From NCBI GenBank assembly GCA_003281485.1, contig QCBW01000004.1, forward strand, positions 1 through 64,000: 64,000 nucleotides of DNA. The letters run 5' to 3'. How positions within the stretch are numbered: the stretch's first letter is position 1; the number at the start of each line of letters is the position of its first letter. The position numbers were made by a program, and so were the translations under genes. Shown here in pieces: positions 8,613 through 18,175 of this stretch. The stretch is from Prochlorococcus sp. AG-347-J20. Its GTDB lineage: Bacteria > Cyanobacteriota > Cyanobacteriia > PCC-6307 > Cyanobiaceae. Below the pieces are notes generated by a model that saw nothing but the letters and a program-made list of their open reading frames with translations, was not told the origin of the DNA and made no database searches.

Positions 8613-9682
8613 TTAATTAATTTTTTAATCTCAATTTGAGATTTAAATTTATTTTTATTTTCCATATTCTTCTTCATGAGATCTAATATTTCATATCGAT
8701 TTTTTCCATTTTTATACTTTATTTTAAAAATTCTTTCTAAAGTTTCTTCAAAAACTTTTTTAGAAATTTTATTTTGATTAATTAAAATTGAGCCTCCATT
8801 CTCAGCTAGAATAGATGCATTTTTCTCTTGGTGATTATTTTTTGAATCAGGATATGGAATTAAAATTGAAGGTTTTTCAGTCTCTATTAATTCATTAATT
8901 GTTACTGCACCTGATCTCGATATTACAAGATCACAGTTTTGAATTAAAGCAGCGATTTCATTAGTAAATTTTTTTTGAACATAATTTTTTGAAATTTTTA
9001 CATGAAAGGACTTTTTATTGAATTCTCCAATAATATGAACTATCCGAAACTTTTTTTTTATTAAAAATCCTAGAGATTCATAAAGAATTTGATTTATTGC
9101 TTTTGCTCCTTGACTACCTCCCATAACAATGAGAAGGGGGCCTTCCCCTTTTGGAACCCAATCTGGCAAGAGATTAGATTTATAAAATTGCTCTCTTAAA
9201 GGAGTACCAGTGACAATGGTTTTACAATTTTTTAAATAAGAATTTGTTTTCTTAAATCCTAAAAGAACATAGTTACATAAAAAACCAAAATATTTCGTTA
9301 CCATCCCTGGAATTAAATTTGATTCATGAATAATGACAGGTATCTTAAGAATTTTTGAAGCAAGAATAGTAGGTGCTGATATATAACCTCCTGTTGTAAA
9401 AACTAAGTTAATTTTTTTTTCTTTTAAGATCCCAATTATTCGGAAAGTTGACATTAAAATTTCTACATATTGATAAAACAAAAAAAAATTTTTTCTTGGT
9501 GTCTTTATATTTAAAGTCCTCAAATTATATTTTTGAGGAATTAAATTTGCATCGAGTCTTTGATGAACTCCCAACCAATGAATATTCCATTCATCTTCTA
9601 ACTCTTTAGAAACTGCTAGAGCCGGGAAAATATGCCCTCCTGTTCCACTAGCTGCAACTAATAAATTATTCTTTTTAGACAT
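8591..9682 (-). CDS. murG: UDP-GlcNAc:undecaprenyl-PP-MurNAc-pentapeptide transferase MurG
   Basis: Peripheral membrane GT28 enzyme that makes lipid II in peptidoglycan synthesis. The 363-residue protein has the first glycine loop ASGTGGHIFPALAV at about residues 11-24, the region LPDWVPKGEGPLLIVMGGSQGA, and the C-terminal donor-binding motif SGAVTINELIE. The sequence is Lys-rich and AT-driven but complete. Divergent from the secreted unknown that starts at 9715, and convergently overlapping the CobC-like gene. Confidence 0.96.
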   Translation of the reverse strand: MSKKNNLLVAASGTGGHIFPALAVSKELEDEWNIHWLGVHQRLDANLIPQKYNLRTLNIKTPRKNFFLFYQYVEILMSTFRIIGILKEKKINLVFTTGGYISAPTILASKILKIPVIIHESNLIPGMVTKYFGFLCNYVLLGFKKTNSYLKNCKTIVTGTPLREQFYKSNLLPDWVPKGEGPLLIVMGGSQGAKAINQILYESLGFLIKKKFRIVHIIGEFNKKSFHVKISKNYVQKKFTNEIAALIQNCDLVISRSGAVTINELIETEKPSILIPYPDSKNNHQEKNASILAENGGSILINQNKISKKVFEETLERIFKIKYKNGKNRYEILDLMKKNMENKNKFKSQIEIKKLINYFLKEF

Positions 9683-9714
9683 AAAAACTTAAATTAGTAG
9701 AATGAAAGTAATAA

Positions 9715-10449
9715 ATGATAAATATGTTTAATTTAAACTTATTCAAAAATATAGGAGTTCCTCTCTACTTATTTATTTATCTCATTATTCCCGATTCAGC
9801 AATAACACAAACTTTAAAAGTTGATTTTGTTAGAAATCTTGAAAACTCATTAAATGAAGGCGATTTAGAGTTTATTAGCGAAAATTTCAGAAGTGATGAA
9901 AGCCAAAATATAATAAAACAATTTTCAAAGATTATTAATGATTTCCCTGACAGCAAATGGAAGATCAAAAGATTAAAATCTAAAGTCCCAAATAGAGATA
10001 TTTTGGGAATAAAAGTTTCTGGCAAAAAAATAATGAATGGAGAAAAATATATACTTGATTCCAATTTTAATTATTTATTCTCAATCATAAATGGGAAAAT
10101 AGATGAAGGGATTATCAAAAATTTATTCACAACGATAAGAAATGATAATAGGAAAGTAGATATTACCTTTAAAATGCCTGATAGAGTTCTTACCGGTTCT
10201 AAATATGATATCGATATTATTCTTAATAAGCCTCTTGAAGAGGTATTTATTGCTGGATCCATAAAACCTCATCAAGTAAATTCATTATTTGAACAAGAAA
10301 TATTATTAGAGCCATTAGCGTCTGGAGGGATTTTTAAAATTACTAGAGCCCCTTCAGAACCAGGGATACAAATTTGGTCAGGAGTTATAGCTCACCCAGA
10401 AGGAATGATTACTTTTACAAAGAGTATTGATATTGTTGATAAGATATAG
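9715..10449 (+). CDS. Predicted exported protein of unknown function
   Basis: I do not recognise this family with confidence. The 244-residue product has a hydrophobic N-terminus (about residues 10-31, NIGVPLYLFIYLIIP then DSAITQT) that looks like a Sec signal peptide. The next 100 residues are helical and charged, with an NTF2-like feel. The C-terminal half reads as a beta-rich domain with DRVLTGSKYDIDIILNKPL. A second ATG at codon 4 (9724) is a possible start. It diverges from murG and ends one base from the pgk stop. Confidence 0.7.
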   Translation: MINMFNLNLFKNIGVPLYLFIYLIIPDSAITQTLKVDFVRNLENSLNEGDLEFISENFRSDESQNIIKQFSKIINDFPDSKWKIKRLKSKVPNRDILGIKVSGKKIMNGEKYILDSNFNYLFSIINGKIDEGIIKNLFTTIRNDNRKVDITFKMPDRVLTGSKYDIDIILNKPLEEVFIAGSIKPHQVNSLFEQEILLEPLASGGIFKITRAPSEPGIQIWSGVIAHPEGMITFTKSIDIVDKI

Positions 10450-10450
10450 C

Positions 10451-11659
10451 CTAAGCATCGTTTAAAGCAGCTACACCAGGTAAAGTTTTACCTTCTAGTA
10501 GTTCCAAACTAGCTCCGCCTCCCGTAGATATATGAGACATTTTCTCAGCTAATCCTGCTTTCTCCACTGCTGCAACTGAATCTCCACCACCAATTATTGT
10601 ACAAACTTCTGAAAAAGCGCTTAAGTCCGCAAGAGTAGTAGCTATTGCATTCGTGCCTTCGGCAAATTTATCAAATTCGAAAACTCCCATTGGACCATTC
10701 CAAATTATTGTCTTACATTCTGCAAGAGCATTTTGAAAAACCTTAATGGAATCTGGACCTATATCTAGACCCATCCAATTGCCACTAATTGAGTCAATTT
10801 GGGATAGTTTACTATCTGCTTCAGGGGAAAATTCATTAGCTAAAACAACGTCAGTAGGTAATAATAATTCTACTCCTTTTGCTTTTGCTTTTTCTTCTAA
10901 ATTTTTTGCGAGCTCCAATTTATCTTCTTCTACAAGACTCTTTCCAACATCTAGACCTCTAGCTTTATAAAAAGTAAAAATCATTCCTCCACCGATCATA
11001 ATTTTGTCACATTTATCAAGTAAAGAATCAAGTACACCTATTTTGCTACTAACCTTGGATCCTCCAACGATTGCTGCCAATGGTCGCTTTGGGTCATCAA
11101 TTGCTCCTTGTAAGTATTTCAATTCTTTTTCTAAAAGGAATCCAGCTACAGATGGACTTAAATAATTAGTAACTCCCTGAGTTGAAGCATGAGCTCTATG
11201 AGCAGCACCAAAAGCATCATTTACATACATATCTGCATGTGATGCTAAATTTTTAGCAAAATCAAGATCATTCTTTTCTTCTTCGCCAAAAAAACGAACA
11301 TTTTCAAGTAAAAGAACATCTCCATTATTTAAGCTATTTGATTCTGCAATCGATTCATCACCTATACAACTATTAGTGAGAGAAACATTTTTACCCAACA
11401 ATTCACTTAATCTTGCTGCTACTGGAGTTAATCTCATTTTTTCATTTACCTGACCCTTTGGTCTTCCAAAATGCGCAGCTAAGATAACTTTTGCAGAGTT
11501 ATTAATAAGGTAATCAATAGTTGGGATCGCTGCTCTAATACGCGTATCATCGGTTATTAGACCATCTTCATTTAATGGAACATTAAAATCTACTCTGACA
11601 AGAACTTTTTTTCCTTCTAAATGTGTCTTGTCAAGACTGGAAAGAGATAATTTTGACAT
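10451..11659 (-). CDS. pgk: Phosphoglycerate kinase
   Basis: Interconverts 3-phosphoglycerate and 1,3-bisphosphoglycerate in the Calvin cycle and glycolysis. The 402-residue protein has the N-terminal [12 protein letters not shown] signature, the substrate loops AAHFGRPKG and [12 protein letters not shown], and the C-terminal nucleotide motif [14 protein letters not shown] with [13 protein letters not shown]. All are intact and length is standard. Upstream is the longest spacer of the window (210 bases), shared with rbgA. Confidence 0.98.
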   Translation of the reverse strand: MSKLSLSSLDKTHLEGKKVLVRVDFNVPLNEDGLITDDTRIRAAIPTIDYLINNSAKVILAAHFGRPKGQVNEKMRLTPVAARLSELLGKNVSLTNSCIGDESIAESNSLNNGDVLLLENVRFFGEEEKNDLDFAKNLASHADMYVNDAFGAAHRAHASTQGVTNYLSPSVAGFLLEKELKYLQGAIDDPKRPLAAIVGGSKVSSKIGVLDSLLDKCDKIMIGGGMIFTFYKARGLDVGKSLVEEDKLELAKNLEEKAKAKGVELLLPTDVVLANEFSPEADSKLSQIDSISGNWMGLDIGPDSIKVFQNALAECKTIIWNGPMGVFEFDKFAEGTNAIATTLADLSAFSEVCTIIGGGDSVAAVEKAGLAEKMSHISTGGGASLELLEGKTLPGVAALNDA

Positions 11660-11869
11660 TAAATAAGATAACTTTTAATCTCAAGACCCTAACGTTTATT
11701 TGGGCTTATTGGGTTAAAAAGTAGTAACTGTTACCCATGCCTTAATAAATTTTAAGAATTAAATACCATAAATATTTTTAGTTATTAAATTTGTACTAAA
11801 ATTTAGAAGTAAATACTTTTAAAACCTATAACAATTAAAAAAACACAAAATTTTATTTGATTTATTGAA
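11660..11869. promoter_or_regulatory. Divergent pgk/rbgA promoter region
   Basis: This is the longest gene-free stretch in the window. It must hold promoters for leftward pgk and rightward rbgA. It contains AT-rich -10-like runs and one GTA-N8-TAC match (11721-11734). No tRNA, small ORF with a plausible start, or strong hairpin is visible. Confidence 0.4.
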
Positions 11870-12736
11870 GTGGACATACCCAAAATACAATGGTATCCAG
11901 GCCATATCGCGAAAGCAGAAAAAAAATTATCTGAAGTTATTAATAGAGTAGATTTAGTTATAGAAGTTAGAGATGCACGAATCCCTTTGTCGACAGGGCA
12001 TCCACATTTAGACAAATGGATCAATAATAAAAAACATATTCTTGTTATTAATAGATCAGATATGATCTCACCTAAGACCATCACAAGTTGGAATAAATGG
12101 TTTTATTCCAAAAATCAATATCCCCTTTGGTGTGATGCTAAAAGAGGTGTCGGTATTAATGAAATTTGTCAGTCAGCAAAAGAATCTAGGTTTTCAATTG
12201 ACAATAGAAGAATTTCTAGGGGGATGCGAATTAGGCCCATTAGAGCCCTAACTCTAGGTTTTCCAAACGTAGGCAAATCAGCATTAATTAATAGAATCGC
12301 AAAAAAAAGAGTTGTAGATAGTGCTAGAAAAGCAGGCGTAACCCGCAATTTAAGATGGATAAAATTAGAAAGTGGCATAGATCTTCTAGATGCTCCAGGT
12401 GTTATACCTCCCAATTTAGAGGATCAAAAAGCAGCACTTCATCTTGCGTTATGTGACGATATAGGAGAAGCAGCTTATGAAATAGAAAGTGTCGCAATTG
12501 AATTTATCAAGATTATATCCACTCTAAACAATGACAAGAATGCGAATATCTCAGTAAAACAAATATCAAATAGATACGGAGTTGATATTAAAAAAGGCTT
12601 TGAATGTCCTTCTGATTGGATCAATGAAGCAGCCTCTAAACACACTTCAGGTGACACACGAAGAATGTCTCATAAATTGTTGGAAGATTATAGAAATCAA
12701 ATGCTCGGGAAGATTTCTTTAGAAGTCCCACAATGA
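11870..12736 (+). CDS. rbgA: Ribosome biogenesis GTPase RbgA/YlqF
   Basis: Circularly permuted GTPase involved in late 50S subunit assembly. The permuted order is visible: the NRSD motif (G4, residues about 61-64) comes first, then the P-loop GFPNVGKS (about residues 129-136) and DAPGVIPP (G3). The N-terminus IQWYPGHIAKAE is diagnostic. Length of 288 is typical. Translation starts at GTG 11870, since this gives the expected N-terminus and no ATG is near. Its TGA overlaps the ATG of the next gene (ATGA), so the two are translationally coupled. Confidence 0.94.
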   Translation: MDIPKIQWYPGHIAKAEKKLSEVINRVDLVIEVRDARIPLSTGHPHLDKWINNKKHILVINRSDMISPKTITSWNKWFYSKNQYPLWCDAKRGVGINEICQSAKESRFSIDNRRISRGMRIRPIRALTLGFPNVGKSALINRIAKKRVVDSARKAGVTRNLRWIKLESGIDLLDAPGVIPPNLEDQKAALHLALCDDIGEAAYEIESVAIEFIKIISTLNNDKNANISVKQISNRYGVDIKKGFECPSDWINEAASKHTSGDTRRMSHKLLEDYRNQMLGKISLEVPQ

Positions 12737-13692
12737 AATTAAATAATCAAAACTCTTTCGGCATCGGTGAGGGTGAACTTATAGAAATTATTTATGAGCT
12801 TCCTCTTCCCATGAGACTAGATAGATGGTTAGTAAGTAAACGACCAGAGCAAAGTAGGGCAAGAATTCAATATTTTATCAATTCAGGTTTAGTACTAGTA
12901 AACTATAAAACTGCAAAAGCAAAGACTCCACTCAAAAATGGCGACAATATTCAAATCTGGATGCCTCCTCCGGAACCTCTCGTTTATTTGAAACCTGAAA
13001 AAATGGATTTAAAAATCCTTTTTGAAGACGAGCATATTATAGTAATTAATAAACAAGCAGGACTAATTGTTCATCCAGCTCCTGGACACAAATCTGGAAC
13101 TTTAGTTAATGGATTACTTTTTCACTGTAATGATCTACCTGGAATTAATGGGAAGCTAAGACCTGGAATTGTTCACAGATTAGATAAAGACACCTCCGGA
13201 TGTATGGTGGTAGCAAAAAGCCAAGAGGCATTGGTAAATCTCCAGAAACAAATCAAAGAAAAAATAGCATCACGCGAATATATTGCAGTAATTCATGGAG
13301 CACCTAATTCGGAAGAAGGCCAAATAGTGGGACATATTGGCAGGGATAAATTTAATAGATTAAAATATAAAGTCGTTGAAGAAACTTCAGGAAGGTATGC
13401 CAGTACCTATTGGAAATTAGAAGAAAGATTAGGCAGTTACTCATTAATGAGTTTCAAACTAGATACGGGGCGAACGCATCAAATAAGAGTTCATTGCGCT
13501 CACATTAATCATCCAATTGTGGGTGATCCGTTGTATGGAAGATGTAAAAAACTACCATGTAAATTAGAGGGCCAAGCTTTACACGCTATCAAGCTTGGAC
13601 TTATACATCCAATAAATGGTAAAGAAATGATATTTGAAGCAGAATTGCCTCTAGATTTTCAAAAATTACTGAGTGTTCTTAAAGTTAAATAA
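12733..13692 (+). CDS. rluD: 23S rRNA pseudouridine synthase, RluD family
   Basis: Converts specific uridines of large-subunit rRNA to pseudouridine. The 319-residue product has an N-terminal S4 RNA-binding domain (about residues 20-80). The catalytic motif GIVHRLDKDTSG (about residues 144-155, Asp in HRLD) and the segment LDTGRTHQIRVH follow. It overlaps rbgA by 4 bases, and both serve large-subunit maturation. RluC/RluD subtypes cannot be split with certainty, but motif spacing and length fit RluD best. Its end overlaps the ABC ATPase end by 8 bases. Confidence 0.9.
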   Translation: MKLNNQNSFGIGEGELIEIIYELPLPMRLDRWLVSKRPEQSRARIQYFINSGLVLVNYKTAKAKTPLKNGDNIQIWMPPPEPLVYLKPEKMDLKILFEDEHIIVINKQAGLIVHPAPGHKSGTLVNGLLFHCNDLPGINGKLRPGIVHRLDKDTSGCMVVAKSQEALVNLQKQIKEKIASREYIAVIHGAPNSEEGQIVGHIGRDKFNRLKYKVVEETSGRYASTYWKLEERLGSYSLMSFKLDTGRTHQIRVHCAHINHPIVGDPLYGRCKKLPCKLEGQALHAIKLGLIHPINGKEMIFEAELPLDFQKLLSVLKVK

Positions 13693-15283
13693 GATTTAAA
13701 GAAGAATTGATAAGAGATTTTGTATATTTGTTTTGAGTTTTAGAGAATATTGTAGAACTTTCTCCTTCATCAACTATCTTTCCGTGATTCATAACTAGCA
13801 ACCTATCACAAAATCTTTTGGCAATTCCTAAATCATGAGTGATAAAGATAATCGTTAAATTCATTTTTTCTTGCAAGACTCTAAGTAATTCAAGTATCTC
13901 TATTTTTACTGAAGCATCTAACATATTTACGCTTTCATCACAAATCAGAATTTTTGGTTTCAATAATAGTGCCCTCGCTATTGAAATTCTTTGCAATTGA
14001 CCACCAGATAATTGACTAGGATAAGAATTAAAAAAATCCTTTTTTAAGGGAAGATTTAAATTTTTAAACATTAATTTTATTTCCTTTTCAATTTCTCTTT
14101 TATCTGAAATTTTTTGAATAAAAAATATATCTTCCAAAATATTTTTAATTGTCATTTTCGGATTTAAACTTGAAAAAGGATCTTGAAAAATAATTTGAAT
14201 ATTATTGTAATTTTTAAAAGATTTATTTTTTTTCGATGCATGATTTTTATCATAAATTTTTATTTCGCCTCCTCTTACTTTCAGAAGTCCAATTAAAGCC
14301 CTACATAATGTACTTTTACCGCTTCCTGAAGAACCAACTATTCCAAGAGTCTCATTCTTATATAACTTGAAACTAACTTCATTTAATGCCTTATTCCATT
14401 TATTCATAAAAATTGAAGAATTTAATTTATACCAATGTCTTAAGTTATTTACCTCTAAAACGACCTCATCTCGAAAATTATTTTTAGTATTTGGTTCTAA
14501 TACTATTTTTGAAGCATTTACTAACTTTATTCCAATGTCTGATTTTGGTGATTGAAAAATATCTAATATATTTCCTTCTTCAACAATTGATCCTTTTTCA
14601 ATTATTGCAACTTTTTTGCACCACTTTGCTGCGAGATTAATATCGTGACTAATTAAAATTAGGGTAGTATCGAATTCATTACATAAATGAATTATTTCTT
14701 GCATAATTTCAAAACTTGTTCTGGTATCTAAGCTTGTTGTAGGTTCATCAGCTATTAATAATTTAGGTTTTAAAGCGAGAGCCATTGCTATAGAAACTCT
14801 CTGTCTCATTCCACCGCTAAATTGATGAGGGAATGAATCAAGTCTACTTTCTTCAATTCCTACTTTCTGAAAAACTTCTTTCACTAATTTTTTAATAAGT
14901 AAGGATGATTTAGTTTGATCATGAGTCTTAAACAATTCATATAAGTGATCCCCAACTCTCATAAGTGGATTAAGTTTTTTTATAGAATCTTGATATATAA
15001 ATCCAAAATTCTTTCTTCTAAATAATTGTGCCTCTTTGTTATTTATTTTCCTAGGATCAACATTAGAAATCGTTAAATACCCCATAGAAGAGGCCTTTTC
15101 AGGCAACATATTCACTAATGTTTTTGCAAAAGTAGTCTTTCCACATCCAGAGGGTCCTATTATTGCCAAATGATCTCCTCTATCTATTTCAAGATTAAAA
15201 TTTTTGATGATAGGTTGCTGTTTTAAACCATATTTAACAGTAAGATTTTTAACTACAAGAATTTTTTCTTTTTTTATTTCCAT
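13685..15283 (-). CDS. ABC transporter, two fused ATP-binding domains (peptide/nickel type)
   Basis: Single 532-residue protein with two complete ATPase cassettes, as in DppD-DppF-type fusions. First half: Walker A GPSGCGKTTFAK, signature FSGGMRQRVSIAMAL, Walker B LLIADEPTTSLD. Second half: GSSGSGKSTLCR, LSGGQLQRISIARAL and ILICDESVNMLDASV. I place the start at the ATG at 15283, giving MEIKKEKILVVKNL. The open frame runs 36 codons further to 15391, but those residues look non-coding and overlap the spoT gene. No permease or binding-protein gene is nearby, so its partners must be encoded elsewhere and the substrate is unknown. Confidence 0.88.
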   Translation of the reverse strand: MEIKKEKILVVKNLTVKYGLKQQPIIKNFNLEIDRGDHLAIIGPSGCGKTTFAKTLVNMLPEKASSMGYLTISNVDPRKINNKEAQLFRRKNFGFIYQDSIKKLNPLMRVGDHLYELFKTHDQTKSSLLIKKLVKEVFQKVGIEESRLDSFPHQFSGGMRQRVSIAMALALKPKLLIADEPTTSLDTRTSFEIMQEIIHLCNEFDTTLILISHDINLAAKWCKKVAIIEKGSIVEEGNILDIFQSPKSDIGIKLVNASKIVLEPNTKNNFRDEVVLEVNNLRHWYKLNSSIFMNKWNKALNEVSFKLYKNETLGIVGSSGSGKSTLCRALIGLLKVRGGEIKIYDKNHASKKNKSFKNYNNIQIIFQDPFSSLNPKMTIKNILEDIFFIQKISDKREIEKEIKLMFKNLNLPLKKDFFNSYPSQLSGGQLQRISIARALLLKPKILICDESVNMLDASVKIEILELLRVLQEKMNLTIIFITHDLGIAKRFCDRLLVMNHGKIVDEGESSTIFSKTQNKYTKSLINSSLNLI

Positions 15284-15338
15284 GATTTTATAGCAAATTT
15301 TTCTAGACCTAAATAAAATACATCTAAAGCAATATAAA

Positions 15339-17648
15339 ATGTCTGAGGCAGCTGCAAATTCAAAAGAAAAAAACGACATTGAAGTTTCCAAAACTATTTT
15401 GCCTGAAAATAAAAAATATGAAAGTGAATCTTTGAATTATCAAATAAAAATACCCGATTGGCTTTTAAACGATATTAATAATTTTGAAAAATCAAATAAA
15501 CAAAATGATGATAATCAAAACCTCATAGTAAAGGCTTTTAAACTTGCTTATAAAGCTCATGATGGACAATTCCGTGCCAGTGGCGAGCCATATATTATTC
15601 ACCCAGTTGCTGTAGCAAATCTCCTCAAAGAAATAGGTGCTAGTTCATCTGTTATTGCTGCAGGACTTTTACATGATGTTGTTGAAGATACTGGCGTTGA
15701 TTTATCCGAAATAGAAACAAATTTTGGATTAGAAGTAAAAATACTTGTGGAGGGTGTAACAAAATTAGGAGGAATTCACTTTAATAACAGGACTGAAGCA
15801 CAAGCTGAAAATCTTAGAAAAATGTTTATGGCTATGGCTAGTGATATTAGAGTTGTTTTAGTAAAACTGGCAGATCGACTTCATAACATGAGAACAATTG
15901 AATGGCTAAATGATGAGAGAAAAAGAAGAATAGCCAGAGAAACAAGAGAGATTTATGCACCTTTAGCTAATCGATTAGGAATAAATAGATTTAAATGGGA
16001 ATTAGAAGATTTAGCGTTTAAATTTCTGGAGCCTAAAGAATATCAAGATCTAAAAGATCAAATCTCTGTCAAAAGGAGTGATAGAGAAAAAAGATTAAAA
16101 GTAACCCTTAATCTTATGAAAGAAAACCTAGTCTCAGCAGGTTTAAAAAACTTTGAAATAACTGGAAGACCAAAACATCTTTATGGCATCTGGAGCAAAA
16201 TGGAAAGACAGCAAAAACAGTTTCATGAAATTTATGATGTTGCTGCTTTAAGAATTATCGTTGACAATTCAGATAGTTGTTATAGAGCTTTAGCGGTTGT
16301 ACATGATACTTTCAAACCAATTCCAGGCAGATTTAAAGACTATATAGGATTACCAAAACCCAATGGATATCAGTCCTTACATACTTCAGTAATTGGGAGA
16401 CATCGACCTATTGAAGTTCAAATCAGAACTACTTCTATGCATCAAATTGCAGAATATGGAATTGCTGCTCATTGGCAATATAAAGAGGGTGGTTCTCCTG
16501 CTAAAAGCAATGCTGAAAGATTTAATTGGCTTAGACAACTAGTCGAATGGCAACAAGAAGGTAATGAAGGTGATCATAATGATTATTTAGCTTCAATTAA
16601 AGAAGATTTATTTGATGAAGAAGTATTTGTAATTACGCCTAAAGGAGACGTAGTTGGTTTAAGAAAAGGATCTACCGCAATAGATTTCGCATACAGAATT
16701 CATTCTGAAGTTGGAAATCACTGTAATGGAATAAGAATTAATGAAAAGCTTTCTCCATTATCTACAGCACTTCAAAATGGTGACTTCATAGAAATTTTGA
16801 CAAATAATAATGCTACTCCAAGCTTGGATTGGCTAAACTTTGTTGTTACGCCAACTGCTAAGAATAGAATTCGCCAATGGTATAAGAAAAGCCATAGGGA
16901 TGAGACGATTAAAAGAGGTAGAGATTTACTTGAAAAAGAAGTAGGTCGAAATGGTTTTGAAACATTACTTTCTAGTGATGCCATGAAAAAAGTTGCGAAT
17001 CGATGCAATTTAAAAAATACTGAAGACCTTCTTGCATCACTTGGTTTTGGTGGTTTAACTTTACATCAAGTCTTAAACAGACTAAGAGAAGAAATAAAAT
17101 TACAGACAGAGGATATTAAAAATGATTCTGATTCTGAAATCGCTAAATCTCTTAAAAGTAATAGTAATTTATCCACGAATAAGCCTTATATAACGAATAA
17201 ATCGCCAATTTCTGGGATAGAAGGTCTTGATTACAGAATAGGGAAATGCTGTACACCACTTCCAGGAGAGGAAATTATCGGAACTGTATCGCTCGGCAAC
17301 CACGGTATAACCATACATAGGGCAGATTGTGAAAATGTAATGCCAATTCCAATAGAGAGAAGATTACCTGTTGGTTGGAATCATAATAATAAGACTTGCG
17401 ATAATAAGTTCCCAATTCAGCTTCGAATAGAAGTAATTGATAGAGTAGGGGTCCTTAAAGATATTCTTATGCGGTTATCTGATAAAGGTATAAATGTTAG
17501 TGATGCCAATGTTAAAACTGCTCATGGCAAACCAGCTATTATAAATCTTTGCGTAGGTTTAGAAAGTTATAATCAACTTCACAAAACAATCGACCAAATT
17601 AAATCAATGGCAGATGTTTTAGATATAGCCAGAGTTGGACAAAGTTAA
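15339..17648 (+). CDS. spoT: Bifunctional (p)ppGpp synthetase/hydrolase
   Basis: Makes and degrades the stringent-response alarmone. The 769-residue protein has an N-terminal HD hydrolase domain (LLHDVVEDTGVDL near residues 108-120). A RelA/SpoT synthetase domain with KPNGYQSLHTSVIG follows. The TGS domain is at about residues 423-485, and a C-terminal ACT domain starts after RIEVIDRVGVLKD. Both catalytic halves look intact, so a single Rel-type enzyme is likely. It diverges from the ABC ATPase with 55 bases between starts. Confidence 0.95.
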   Translation: MSEAAANSKEKNDIEVSKTILPENKKYESESLNYQIKIPDWLLNDINNFEKSNKQNDDNQNLIVKAFKLAYKAHDGQFRASGEPYIIHPVAVANLLKEIGASSSVIAAGLLHDVVEDTGVDLSEIETNFGLEVKILVEGVTKLGGIHFNNRTEAQAENLRKMFMAMASDIRVVLVKLADRLHNMRTIEWLNDERKRRIARETREIYAPLANRLGINRFKWELEDLAFKFLEPKEYQDLKDQISVKRSDREKRLKVTLNLMKENLVSAGLKNFEITGRPKHLYGIWSKMERQQKQFHEIYDVAALRIIVDNSDSCYRALAVVHDTFKPIPGRFKDYIGLPKPNGYQSLHTSVIGRHRPIEVQIRTTSMHQIAEYGIAAHWQYKEGGSPAKSNAERFNWLRQLVEWQQEGNEGDHNDYLASIKEDLFDEEVFVITPKGDVVGLRKGSTAIDFAYRIHSEVGNHCNGIRINEKLSPLSTALQNGDFIEILTNNNATPSLDWLNFVVTPTAKNRIRQWYKKSHRDETIKRGRDLLEKEVGRNGFETLLSSDAMKKVANRCNLKNTEDLLASLGFGGLTLHQVLNRLREEIKLQTEDIKNDSDSEIAKSLKSNSNLSTNKPYITNKSPISGIEGLDYRIGKCCTPLPGEEIIGTVSLGNHGITIHRADCENVMPIPIERRLPVGWNHNNKTCDNKFPIQLRIEVIDRVGVLKDILMRLSDKGINVSDANVKTAHGKPAIINLCVGLESYNQLHKTIDQIKSMADVLDIARVGQS

Positions 17649-17665
17649 TTTTAAATTATAACAAT

Positions 17666-18109
17666 CTATCTTTTAATTTTTATCTTATAGATAAAGAAAA
17701 TAATAATGCCAGAAATCAAAGCTAATAAAAGTCCAACACAAGAGGAACCTAAGAGTAATTTTAGGGAAAAAATTCTACCTTGTTTCCATAAGTCATCAAT
17801 AACCAAACTTTTTTCAAAAACTTTATTTGAAGAAGAATTTAAGAAAATCGAACCAACTTTATAGTTAAAATAATAAAGTGGAACATAAGTAAAGGGATTG
17901 CTGATCCAGGTACCAATTGCAGCTAAAACAATATTTCCCTTAGCTAGTTTTGCAAAAAATACCCCTATTAAAGTCTGAAATCCAAAAAAAGGAAAACAGC
18001 CACTAAATACCCCTATTGCTAAACCTTTTGCATTAAAGAAAGGACTTCCATTCTGATTCCTAAATAATGATAGAATTTTCTTATAGTTAATATCTTTTTT
18101 AGATCTCAT
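17666..18109 (-). CDS. DUF2062 family membrane protein
   Basis: Small integral membrane protein of unknown role. The 147-residue product has the family features FFNAKGLAIGVFSGCFPFFG (residues about 24-43) and the hydrophobic stretch with GNIVLAAIGTWISNPFTYVP. A final membrane helix spans about residues 118-140. The conserved Gly-Cys-Phe-Pro-Phe-Phe-Gly segment is typical of DUF2062. It converges on spoT (17 bases apart) and diverges from mnmE (66 bases). Confidence 0.85.
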   Translation of the reverse strand: MRSKKDINYKKILSLFRNQNGSPFFNAKGLAIGVFSGCFPFFGFQTLIGVFFAKLAKGNIVLAAIGTWISNPFTYVPLYYFNYKVGSIFLNSSSNKVFEKSLVIDDLWKQGRIFSLKLLLGSSCVGLLLALISGIIIFFIYKIKIKR

Positions 18110-18175
18110 TCAGAAAGAAAAATTCAAAATTAAATTCTTGATAATTTTACTTAATTATCTAAAACAAAGCGAGAG

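Noticed and set aside
11721..11734. GTA-N8-TAC, the NtcA consensus, in the pgk/rbgA spacer
   Set aside because: No TAN3T -10 lies at the required distance on either strand. In DNA this AT-rich about twenty such matches are expected by chance in 64 kb.
15284..15391. 36-codon N-terminal extension of the ABC ATPase
   Set aside because: Cys/Phe-rich, unlike the family, and overlapping the spoT start; ATG 15283 fits better.
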